From Symbiotaphrina buchneri (taxonomy: Eukaryota > Ascomycota > Symbiotaphrinales > Symbiotaphrinaceae): a stretch of DNA of 64,000 nucleotides. Below are positions 1 to 10,500 of the stretch, one piece after another. A program made the position numbers and the translations under genes. The notes under the pieces were generated by a model, which saw nothing but the letters and a program-made list of their open reading frames with translations, was not told the DNA's origin and did no database searches. The DNA is taken from positions 310,001-374,000 of the forward strand of contig BCIG01000001.1 of NCBI GenBank assembly GCA_001599915.1. The letters are read 5' to 3'. Numbering within the stretch: the stretch's first letter is position 1; every line of letters begins with the position of its first letter.

Positions 1-852
1 GCAGGCGGTTGTTGTGGCTGGTTATAGTCATACGGAGACTGGGGCTGTCGCCGCTCAGGCGGCGAGTAGAGTCGGGAACCTGCCGGAGGTGGGGAATAGG
101 TTTGAGAGTGATAGTCAGAAGGTCGGACATAATTCCCAAGGTCACCGCCAGGAAGTTCGGCCGCGTACTGACGAGGACTGGTAGGTGTTCTTCTCGGTGA
201 TGGGTCTGTGTAGATCTCGTGATAACCCTCCGGAGTGCGGTCGCCATTGTGGACCAGAGGCTGCCGCTGTACAGCTGCTAGGTCTAAGTGACCCAGCTCA
301 ACATCGTCCTCATGCACAGGTGGCTGTTCCTCGGTCCCGACCTTGCGCGTGGCCGCATTGTCCCAGGACGGCATTGCTGGTAGTGCATCAGCACTGAGTG
401 GCGTGCTTTCCTTGACACCTGAGCGTGAAACATCAAATGTTGCAAACTGAGGAGGAGGTGCTCCGTAGCTCGGCGGTGGTTGAGATTGGTAGCCCTTGTA
501 GGGCTCGGAACGGAAAGGAGGAGGTTCGTCAAGTGGTTGGTGCCTTGATCGAGAGCGGCGGCCGCCGGGGCAGCAAGCATTGAAGCAGGAACAACATGCA
601 CAGCAGCAGTCAAGGCCACAGCATAGGCACCTCGAAATACAGAAGATGATGGAAAGCACGATTAGGGAGCCGACAATTATAGCCGCAATGACAGGCCATC
701 TAAAGAGGTATCAGTATTGTCTTGGGCAGCGATGAGTACGCAACGAACTTGCAGTAGGCCTTTGACATGCAGTTGTCCCAGCTCGAGAACGTGGTTTTGA
801 CTCCATCGACGTCCGAGGATATATCTCGAGTGTACATCGACCTGACCGACAT
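1..852 (-). CDS. Fibroin-3-like Cys-rich membrane protein, partial (3' end beyond window)
   Basis: Two exons are visible: 749-852 and 1-699, joined by a 49-bp intron (700-748, GTTCGT...TTTAG). The stop lies beyond the left edge. The protein starts with a short soluble part containing TFSSWDNCMSKAYCKW. One hydrophobic segment (WPVIAAIIVGSLIVLSI) follows, then a dense run of Cys (CLCCGLDCCCACCSC), then a long Pro/Gln/Tyr/Ser-rich tail likely to be disordered. This architecture matches the fungal proteins annotated as fibroin-3 related. Their biochemical role is unknown; a membrane protein with a cytosolic low-complexity tail is inferred. The intron falls just before the membrane segment (K-W codons). 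The start at 852 is the first Met in frame; the Met at 837 is an alternative. The frame is open throughout the visible tail. Confidence 0.8.
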
Positions 853-1960
853 ATTCGTTCCACTAGCCCCTGAGCGGGCGTCTGAAGGGCGTAACGATGT
901 TGCGACCTTGCAAGTATATGGTGACAGCGAGCAACTGATAAACGGTTCGCACGACAACAATAATGCCGGGAGATAACGCAGTGGGCTTTCCCTTGATTCT
1001 GAATCCTGTATGATGGAGGAGGCGAAGGTCTGCTCGGTGGACTCGATCGGTGGATGGTGGAGGTTGAAACCCCTTTCCCAGCCCTGTCTAGGAATGTGGA
1101 CGCACTTTGGCCAATCCAGCAATCCGAAAGCTATTGATTCCGTTCACGATTCACACTGCCTGCGACGTTGACAGGGTATGTGAGGATTAGCAGAATAAAA
1201 GAGCGGATGGGTGAAGAGGAAGAGGGTGGCGCAGGATGGTGAGGCGACCGATGCTTGATTGATCTCTCCGGCGTGACGATGAGAGCAGGTGGGCGCCCGG
1301 ACCTGTTGATTTGCACAGCCCCTGATATTATTGACAGGACACGAGTACATCCGGAGTACCTGATGATGATAGCCCGAGCCTTACTTTACCCGGGTAGAGC
1401 CTGGTACCTTATCTCTCTACCCCACAGAACCGGGCACCAACTAGAAACCGCTTGTGTGTACCTAAGGTACTTCATGAGCCACCTTGAGGTACCGATATAT
1501 GTACCAGAAACTCCCTCTATGACGGTCCAAATATAGCAACGGATTGCCAGCGGGTCTAACGTCGACCACCAAGACTCCGGATGGTGAAATACCGTAGGTA
1601 AGGTATCTTCATGAAAAATTCACCAACAAGTTAGTGGTTAACGGCTGCTCATGCCAAGCTCCCTTCCTTTATACAAGAAACGATAGTAAACACTGGTTAC
1701 CAGTCTAACGAAAATTTACCTCTTAACATAATACACCTGATTCTTGTTGAAATATGGCAATCACACCGTCTGAGATCTTGTTGGTGGTGTTGAGACACTG
1801 TGCACAGTGAGTGCCCTGAGTGGCTCTGTTATCCCACAGAGTTACCCGGCTCAGGGTAAACTGATGGAAGCAACAGAGCCGCTGCACCACCAAGGGGACC
1901 ACCACAGCAAGACGGCTGGGAAGTCGGGACAGAAGCTTTTCCACTTAGATACTGTATAAT
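853..1960. other. Upstream intergenic DNA, no supported gene
   Basis: This stretch holds the promoter side of the minus-strand membrane-protein gene and then a normal-GC segment. Short palindromic pieces of the AAGGTA/TACCTT type occur at about 1380-1520 and 1595. A segment at about 1720-1945 keeps balanced base composition right up to the AT-rich boundary and could be a remnant of something older; I do not recognise it. Open frames here lack family resemblance or splice support. Confidence 0.6.
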
Positions 1961-3010
1961 CTTGAATGATCCAGAATTGCACTAGTGCTTGTTTATAACT
2001 AGCTGTTGCTTGTCTCTGAGGTTATTCTATCCTCTTCAAATAATAAGCTTCAGTGACTACAAATTAAATAAATCAGTCCAAGGGTAAGCTTTAGATTTGT
2101 ATATATAAATTAGTATTTCAATAGTATGATATCTGAGTTTGATATGTTTTTAACTGTTTTTCTGTTATATTACATTATAACAAGATAGGGTTGATTGTTT
2201 AATCAGTCTGATGATATTATAACTCTGATTAACCTATTAACATATTGCAAATACCAGTTGTAATCTAAGATTTTAATTAGTTATATGGTTTATTTAAGTT
2301 CTGATATTAATAATACCTTATTAATTATATTAGACTTAATTCTAACTAATATAATTTTAAATTTCTGTAAAATTATATAATAGTTAAAAATATAATGTTT
2401 TAAAACTATTTTTTAATAATTATATTAACCTATTTATTTGTATTGATTTGGAATAATTTGTATTAAAATGTGTTAATATATTTAAATTATTAGTTTTATT
2501 AATTTATATTTTTAAAAGGTTTAAAATAAGGATAATAGGTTAAAATGAAATAAAGTTCCAAGATTATTAAAGGTTAGTTTTGTTATATACCAGGAAAAGA
2601 ATATAAATATAAATTATATAATAGATATATTTAAACTAAAATTAATATTTAGGGTTAAACATTAAATAAAACAAGGTATTAATCTGTAGAACATATATTT
2701 ATATATTAGAACATCAGTGATAGTTTAGAATAATAGTTTAAGTTAGTATAAACCTTTTATCTTATAGTTTTACCCTGTTTATAATAAATCTTTAACTTTT
2801 TTTATAGTTAATAACTAGATATTATATAACATGTTTATAACTAGTATAATATTTACTAGTTGATATAGTTTACTAACTTGGTACTAAGTATAGGTTAATA
2901 TAGAGATCTAATACCAGATTATTAACTGGTTTAATATAATATCACTTTTCTCTAGATACCAGGTTGGTAAAAAATCAAATAAACTGAATTATAACTAAGG
3001 AAAACATTTC
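1960..3010. other. AT-rich, gene-free DNA (RIP-like)
   Basis: The base composition changes sharply near 1960 to mostly A and T, with runs of TTAA, TATA and TTAAT and almost no CpG. No open frame of note exists. This is the look of DNA altered by repeat-induced point mutation in Pezizomycotina. I could not recognise the ancestral sequence of this part. Confidence 0.7.
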
Positions 3011-3600
3011 TCTGGTAATATTTGATAAGATCTGATAAGATAAGTACTTAACAAACATCTTTAAACAAAACCTTAATTTTTTCTTAATAAATAATCAACC
3101 TTTTAAAACAATAAAACATTGTTATATAACAAACTTTATTATTAAATAATACCCTTTTTAAGAATTTGAAATTCAATTAGAAATATTTAAGACATAATTA
3201 TTTTCTAACTATAACCTTAACCTATAGTAACTACTAACTAGAAACTCAAGGATAATAACAAGTTAAAAGTGTTAAAAGACTTAAAGTAATAACTTAGTTA
3301 GAATTCAAGAAGATATAAAACACAATTATATTTTAACTGATCAGTTTCTTTCTACCTAATTTACCTTGTATTTATAAACATTAACAATTGGTACAACATA
3401 TTATACAAGTTAATACATACTAATATATATTAATATATATTAATACAAAGTAATACAAACTAATACATATTACCTTGTAAACTAAACCTAATTAAATATA
3501 ATATGTTATTATAAATAACCAAACAGAACTTGAGTTTTAGCTTAAAAGTTCTATATCTCTTTTAAAAACAGTAATTTTAACTAGAAGAACTTATGATATT
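3010..3600 (-). repeat. Heavily mutated copy of the local repeat
   Basis: This stretch lines up by eye with 5160-5700 in the same direction. Both share the order: TAAATAATCAAC, a GTTATATA block, AATACCCTTTT, GAATTCAAGAA, TTACCTTGTATTTATAA, and a row of AATACA-type units. Where 5160-5700 has C or G, this copy often has T or A (for example GAATTCAAGAAAATACGAAA against GAATTCAAGAAGATATAAAA). That bias is the direct sign of RIP in this window. Confidence 0.7.
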
Positions 3601-3927
3601 ATCTGATTACTTGGTAAAAAACAGGCTTGTCATTGGCAGGCTTGTTGTTGGTATGGTATATACCACCAAATACAAATATACTACACTGGTGTTAAATGTG
3701 GTCTGGTATCAAATTTTGGTACCAGTGGTACTTAGTCATGATACCATATTCTACCGGTGCTATATGTGGTATAATACCAAATCACCAGCTCAAAAAGATA
3801 AGATAAGATATTTTTTTCCTTTTGAATTACCATTTTTGAAAGGGGTATAGAACTAGAGCTTGGTAAGTTCCATAACTATATTTATAGTAACCAGCTTTAC
3901 CTAATTAGGTTTAATATACAAGGTAGC

Positions 3928-4390
3928 TTGTATTAGTGTGTATTAGTGTGTATTAGTGTGTATTAGTGTGTATTAGTGTGTATTAGTGTGTATTAGTGTG
4001 TATTAGTGTGTATTAGTNNNNNNNNNNNNNNNNNNNNNNNNNNNNNNNNNNNNNNNNNNNNNNNNNNNNNNNNNNNNNNNNNNNNNNNNNNNNNNNNNNN
4101 NNNNNNNNNNNNNNNNNNNNNNNNNNNNNNNNNNNNNNNNNNNNNNNNNNNNNNNNNNNNNNNNNNNNNNNNNNNNNNNNNNNNNNNNNNNNNNNNNNNN
4201 NNNNNNNNNNNNNNNNNNNNNNNNNNNNNNNNNNNNNTGTATTAGTGTGTATTAGTGTGTATTAGTGTGTATTAGTGTGTATTAGTGTGTATTAGTGTGT
4301 ATTAGTGTGCATTAGTGTGCATTAGTGTGTATTAGTGTGTATTTGTGTGCATAAGTGTGCATTAGTTTGTATTAGTGTGTTTCACTATTT
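3928..4390 (+). repeat. 10-bp minisatellite (TGTATTAGTG)n, interrupted by assembly gap
   Basis: At least eight exact head-to-tail units precede the gap and about fourteen follow it, decaying at the right end (variants with TGCATTAG and TTTGTATTAG). A diverged inverted version of the same array lies at about 5478-5575 and an AT-degraded one at about 3411-3475, so the array is an internal part of the repeat family. Confidence 0.9.
4018..4237. other. Assembly gap (220 N)
   Basis: A run of 220 N sits inside the 10-bp tandem array, so the true copy number is unknown. Any open frame across it is meaningless. Confidence 0.99.
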
Positions 4391-4749
4391 GTTAGTGTTT
4401 ATAAATACGAGGTAAGCTAGGCCCAAAGAGGCAGGTTGGTTGGAATACGATTGTATTTCGTATGATCTCATATTCTAAACAACCTGTAAGAAGTTCAGAC
4501 CTTGAGCTCTTTCAGCACCTGCAACATGTTGTTATTATGCTATTATATAGTTCCTGGCAGGCTTGTTGTTGGTATAGTATAGTATGGTATTTTGACATTT
4601 TAAACTTGCTTGTCAAGAAACTTGACTACATGTGGTAGTTCAGACCCATAGTACCAAATACCACTAGTTACGAATATGAATACTACCACCAAGTATTTAT
4701 TGTATATCATTTATACTGTTTACTAAGTACTTAGTAAGCAACTTTATGT

Positions 4750-5160
4750 TAAAATAGTAAGCGATAACAAGCGTTACTATCCTGGAAAGCTCTAGAAACC
4801 ACAGTAGGGCATAAATGTAGAGCATGGCAAAAAGCCAGAAATCCATGAAAACTCATGGAAGCCCATAGAAGTTTCTAGAAGTCTATAGAAATTCCTGGAA
4901 GTTTCTAGAACATTCAATATGCTTTGTAATCAGCAGATGACCAAGTATTTGTAAGCATTACAAAGCATTGGTAATCAACAGATTACAAAGCATATTGAAT
5001 GTTCTAGAAACTTCCAGCTGTAAAAATTATCTCCTATTTACATCTATAGAAGAGGCGTAAAACCCCCAGGTAGATAGTAAGCAATTCAATCAGCATTCAC
5101 ACCTGCTTCTACATTCACACCGCTCTAAGCTGTAATCCTTCCGCTATTATACCTTTTCAC
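4750..5160 (+). repeat. Inverted repeat arm B, left (partner 6250-6712)
   Basis: The arm begins near TAAGCGATAACAAGCG and ends near TATACCTTTTCACAC. Internally it has short imperfect repeats of GAAGTTTCTAGAA type and ATTACAAAGCAT/ATGCTTTGTAAT pairs that could fold into hairpins. The arm has more G and C than the flanks. Confidence 0.7.
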
Positions 5161-6249
5161 ACTTTAAGCGAAACCAAATTTTATCTTGGTAAATAATCAA
5201 CATTTTAATATAATAAAAACATGGTTATATAGCAAATTCTTTGTTGAATAATACCCTTTTCAAAATTTCAAAATCCGATTAGGAATGGTTGAGATATCAT
5301 GATTTTCTAACTCCTAGATTCTACAGTGGCCAGGAACTGCAGGATAACAGCCAGTTGGAAGTGTAAAAAAGACTTGGGACAGCAGCTCGGTTAGAATTCA
5401 AGAAAATACGAAATACAATCGTATTCCAACTGACCTGCCTATTTGGGTTTAGCTTACCTTGTATTTATAAGCACTAACAAATAGTAAAACACACTAATAC
5501 AAACTAATGCACACTAATGCATACTAATGCATACTAATGCACATTAATACATACTAATACACACTAATACAAGTTACCATATACATTAAACCTGATTAGG
5601 TATAGCTGGTTACTATAAATATAGTCATGGAACTTACCAAGCTCTAGTTCTATACCCCTTCCAAAAATGGTAATTCAGAAGGAAAAAAATATCTTATCTT
5701 ATCTTTTTGATCTGGTGATTTGGTATTATACCACATTTAACACCGGTAGAAAATGGTATCATGACTAAGTACCACTGGTACCAAAATTTGATACCAGACC
5801 ACGTTTAACACCGGTGTGGTATATTCGTATTCGGTAGTATATACCATACCAACAAGAAGCCTGTTAATGTAGGACTTAGAAAAAGGGAAAATGTTGATAT
5901 CTCAACCATTCCTAATCGGATTTTAAATTTTCAAAAAAGGGTATTACTCAGCAAATAATTTGTTATATAACCATGTTTTTTTATATTATAATGTTGATTA
6001 TTCACCAAGATAAAATTAGGTTTCACTTAAAGTTGTTTATTAAACATTTACTAAATGTTTACTAAACAGTATAAATAATGTACAATGAATACTTGGTGGT
6101 AGTATTCATATTCATAACTAGTGGTATCTGGTCCTAGGGGTCTGAACTACCATATGTAGTCAAGTTTCTTGGTGGGCAAGCTTAAAAGGTCAAAATACCA
6201 TACTACACCATACCAACGGCGAGCCTGTGGTAGAATATGGTATCATGAC

Positions 6250-6712
6250 TAAGTACTGTGAAAAGGTATAATAGCGGAAGGATACAGCTTGGAGTAGTGT
6301 GAATCCAGAAGCAGGTGTGAATACTGAAGCAGGTATGAATACTGAAGCAGGTGTAAATGCTGATTGAATTGCTTGCTATCTACCTGGGGTTTTACACCCC
6401 TTTTATAGATGTGAATAGGAGACAATTTTTACAGCTGGAATATTCTAGCATGCTTGGTAATCTGTTGATTACCAATGCTTTGTAATCTGTTGATTACCAA
6501 TGCTTTGTAATACTTACAAATGCTTGGTCATCTGTTGATTACAAAGCATATCAAATGTTCTAGAAACTTCCAGGAATTTCCATAGGCTTCTAGAAACTTC
6601 TATAGGCTTCCATGGGTTTCCATGGACTTCTGGCTTTTTGCCATGCTCCACATTCACGCTCTACTGTGGTTTCTGGAGCTTTTCCAGGATAGTAACGCTT
6701 ATTATCGCTTAC
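6250..6712 (-). repeat. Inverted repeat arm B, right (partner 4750-5160)
   Basis: This is the reverse complement of the left arm with extra internal repetition. It has three units of GAAGCAGGT(G/A)TGAATACT type near 6308-6360 and repeated GTAATCTGTTGATTACCAAT units near 6460-6545. The expanded short repeats explain why it is longer than its partner. Confidence 0.7.
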
Positions 6713-6821
6713 TTATTTTAACAAGTATCACTGGTACCAAAATTTGATACCGGACCATATTTAACACCGGTATCATATAGTTATATTTGATGGTATATAC
6801 CATATCAACAGCAAGCCTGTG

Positions 6822-7143
6822 ATTGATATTAAAAGGATTAAAACTCAAACCAACTTATACTAACAAGTTACAATAAGCCTAAAACTTTAAATCTAAATAA
6901 ACAGATTAGTTGTAATATAACTGATATTTTCCTATATCCTAATTAACCCTCTATAAATTTAGATTTTAAACTCCTTTATTTATAATAATATTATTATAAC
7001 TTGTTATTCTATAGTATATCAGTTATAGTATTGTTTAAAACTGAAAATAGAAATATCTTAACTAATTTTAATTGGATTTGAAATTTCTAGATAATATTTC
7101 TCATTAAAATATTCAACAAAAGAATCAAGATTTATTATATAAT
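6822..7143. other. AT-rich flank, host of the Gypsy insertion
   Basis: The AT-rich style returns here. The last 120 bases resemble a degraded copy of the 5880-6000 repeat (ATATCTTAACTAATTTTAAT against ATATCTCAACCATTCCTAAT). The retrotransposon therefore appears to have landed in an already decayed repeat copy. Confidence 0.5.
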
Positions 7144-7550
7144 TGTGAGCCGCGCTCATTGGTGAACCAGCCAGTGGTACGTTGGGAAGCGCCCGGCGGA
7201 TAGCCGTCGGAGACTCGGGTATACGGCATCCTTATCTGCCTTGGCAGGTTCGTCTCAGCATGCTAGTGATCCTGGGGGTGTGCACTAGTTATATCTGAGG
7301 GTGTGGTCGTCGGACACCTGTCGGACAGCCAGCGGTCTGTCTGCGTATACCGGGTCTACGGCATTCCCACCCAGTGCAGGGACTCGAAGGAGTCCCGGTA
7401 TATAGTGCTGGCCAGATCTCATGTTTGGATAGCCAGCGATTAGTTTTGGAATCTACCGGACTGATAGCTACCCCCTCGCCGCCGCCTCGCCGTGTGTCCT
7501 CCACCAGATATTGTAGCAGCCTAAGAAGCCAGTCGCATATAGCCCTCACA
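7144..7550 (+). repeat. 5' LTR of Gypsy element
   Basis: The LTR is 407 bp, beginning TGTGAG and ending CTCACA (a 6-bp inverted end of the usual TG...CA kind). It appears identical by eye to the 3' copy along its full length. The preceding five bases are ATAAT. Confidence 0.97.
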
Positions 7551-10500
7551 ATTCTAATCGCTCTACCGTTCACGGGTGACTGTCCGCTTAGGCTACTACA
7601 GTTGTCTATTTCAGACTGAATTGCTGATACTATCAATTGTCAATATGGTTACCACTAGACGAAGCCAATCTCACTCTGGGGACGCTGAGGGACCCCTATC
7701 GCTTCCCGGGGGCACCGCTAGTGCTCCTACGCTTGAGCATACAGGCGACCGTGCCGGTTCCCCGGTGATTACCCCGGGCTCCCAGGTTGCGACCGTGGAC
7801 CCTGGTGACGCTGACCCCATTCACGAACAACTCCGGGAAGCACAACGAGAACATGCACGGCTGGTGGCCAGCATCAAGCTAGCGCACCTCCGACGTGAAA
7901 ACGACCAGTTGCAGCAAGGCCTCGACCTAGGGGCGGGCTCATCTGGTACGGCCCCTCGTGTGGTGCCTAACCCTGAGACCCCTGAGTGGGTAGCCGACCC
8001 AGCATCCTTGTTCCGTGCGGAAGCGGCTAGACGCGGTCGTGAGCCCAGCGAATACTGGGGAAGGGGCCTTTCGGAATATCATGATTTTGTCCTGGGCTGC
8101 AAGAATCAATTCCGTCTCAAGCCTAGTGTGTATCCTACCGATAGGGCAAAAGTCGATTATGCTGTCTCCTGGTTGCGAGGCAACCCAGCGGCCACCTGGG
8201 TACGTTACGAACGTGACCATGGCGAGGGTACCGCAACTTTCGCAGATTTTGAAGCTACCCTTAAGGCCTTGGTGCAGGACCCTATCAATTTGACAATGAC
8301 GTCGCACATGCGATATATGAACGCTCAGCAGGGGCCCACACAGTCTATCGCCAGCTTCGTCGCGTACCTGGAGAGCTGTGAGGAGGAGATGGTAGAGCGC
8401 TATACCGAGTCCCAACGTATGCAGCATCTCTTGGCCAAGATCCGCCCGGCTACACGTCGGCGTGTCACCAGTTCTCCTACTATACCAGAGACTTTCAACG
8501 GCTTGGTGGCTCAGGTCCAGAGAATCGAGGATAACGAATCCTTCGCGGAACGACCCCGATACTATGATCAGTACGCTCGAGCCACGCACGAGCATAATCA
8601 GGGCAACGTGCAGCCCTACAGCGGTCGTGGTCGATCATTTCGAAACAACAGGGGAGGCGCAAGAGGAGCGCCCGCGTCATTCAACGCGACCCCAGCGAAT
8701 TCGATCCCAGTTGGCACCACTCGACTTCAGCGGGCCAACTACCCCCAGCAAAACCGCCCTCCGGTCACCCCCGGGACACCCGTAGCTGCGTCTACGGACA
8801 CGTGTTACAAGTGTGGGGAGACCGGCCATTGGGCTAACCAGTGTCCCCAAGGACGAGGACAACGTCAACAGAACAGCTTTCGTGGACGTGGCTATACGCC
8901 TCGTCTCCGTCAGTTGGTCGTTAAGAGGAATGATGGACATCGAAATTTTGTTATCGATCTCCATCTGGAAACCCCCAATGGCACCAAGGTCGAACCAGCG
9001 TTGGTCGATACCGGGGCTGAAATCAGCTTCATCTCCCAGTCCTTTGCGAAGGAATGTGGTTGGAACCCGCACGCAGATCACAGTGATGCCGCCGTCTTGG
9101 CGAATGGTCATAGCATCCGTATCTATGGTATGACGCCCATAGAATTCAAGGCTACCGACGATAGTAGCCAGGCGAAGACCCATGTGCAGGATTTCGCATC
9201 CACGGACCTGGCCCATGGAAACATTATCCTGGGTATGCCGTGGTTACGAGCCTGTAGCCCCCTGATCAACTGGGGCCAGGGAACCTGGTACTACCCAACA
9301 TCCCCTGGATACAATGTTCAGGAGGAATCCCCACTCCGTTTTACCGATCAAATCAATGACCAGTCCCGTGTCTTCGCCCTGTACCTTAGCCAGGTAGTCA
9401 CCGGCGAAAAGACGTTAGATGGCAATCCGTTCCCGGAGGAATATAGAGAGTTTGCAGATGTATTCTCTGAGGATGCAGCCAGAGAGTTGCCAGCGCATAG
9501 CCGTCACGATCACGCCATTGTTCTAGAGGGAGGAGAACCCCCCTATGGGCCCATCTATAATCTGTCAGAAAGCGAGCTCAAGGTTCTAAGGGACTACCTC
9601 ACCGACGCCCTCCAGAAGGGATGGATCCAGCGATCCACCAGCCCAGCGGGCGCTCCTATCCTGTTCGTCCCGAAGAAAGATGGGAAATTACGACTATGCG
9701 TGGACTACCGAGGTCTTAACCGTGTGACCCGGAAAAACCGTTATCCCTTACCCCTTATTAGCGAGACGTTGGACCGACTAGTCGGAGCGAACTACTATTC
9801 AAAGCTGGACCTGCGCGATGCCTATCACCGGATTCGTATCCGGCCGGGCGACGAGTGGAAGACGGCGTTCCGCACACGATACGGCCATTTCGAATATACT
9901 GTCATGCCTTTTGGTCTAGCTAACGCACCAGCCACCTTCCAGGCCCATATCAACGAGATATTCGCGGATATGCTAGATATCTGCTGCGTGATCTATTTGG
10001 ACGACATCCTTATTTATTCCTCCAACTTAGAGGACCATCGCAAGCATGTCACCGAGGTCTTGCGGAGATTGCGCCAGGCCAAGCTATACGCCAAATTATC
10101 GAAGTGCCAATTCCACACCACGACTGTGGAGTTCCTAGGATTTGTTGTCACCCCTGATGGCATAAAGATGGAGGATAGCCGGGTCAGCTCCATAGCTGAC
10201 TGGCCTGAGCCTGCTTCCGTTCGAGACATACAGGTATTTATAGGCTTTGCTAACTTCTATAGGAGATTCATCAAGGGATTTTCGCAAAAGGCGGCTGCCT
10301 TAACTGAATATTTCAAAGGACCAAAAGAAAGAGATCCAACGCAACCTTTCCAACTAAGCGAAGGCGCCAAGCAGGCGTTTCGCCAGTTAAAAGAAGCGTT
10401 CATGCAACGGCCTATATTGGCCCATTTTGATCCTAGCCGACCAATTCGTCTAGAGACAGATGCGTCTGGATACGCTATCGCAGGTATTTTGAGCCAGCTT

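Larger units (their letters stand above)
3637..6821. repeat. Nested inverted-repeat cluster, possible composite non-autonomous element
   Basis: The block opens with CAGGCTTGTTGTTGGTATGG and ends, near 6795-6821, with the inverted form (ATACCATATCAACAGCAAGC then CTG). Inside are inverted pairs: about 3640-3930 against 5570-5866; 4557-4750 against 6030-6227; 4750-5160 against 6250-6712; and 5160-5320 against 5880-6030. The CAGGCTTG-type end recurs in full or partial form near 3639, 4558, 5866, 6227 and 6821. No protein-coding frame is present. The pattern fits MITE-like or other non-autonomous DNA elements inserted into one another. No clear target-site duplication was found and the superfamily is not identified. 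Confidence 0.6.

Noticed and set aside
1255-1536. 93-codon plus-strand open frame near the left edge
   Set aside because: It runs through TACCTT/AAGGTA repeat words and ends in non-coding sequence; no domain is visible.
4006-4245. Open frame spanning the N run
   Set aside because: It consists almost wholly of undetermined bases inside a tandem array and has no coding meaning.
3928-4390. CRISPR-like or telomere-like array
   Set aside because: Units are contiguous 10-mers without spacers, and the word TGTATTAGTG is not the TTAGGG telomere repeat; it is a minisatellite.
7939-8595. 218-codon minus-strand open frame opposite gag
   Set aside because: The plus strand carries clear gag features over the same bases; the opposite frame has no recognisable domain.
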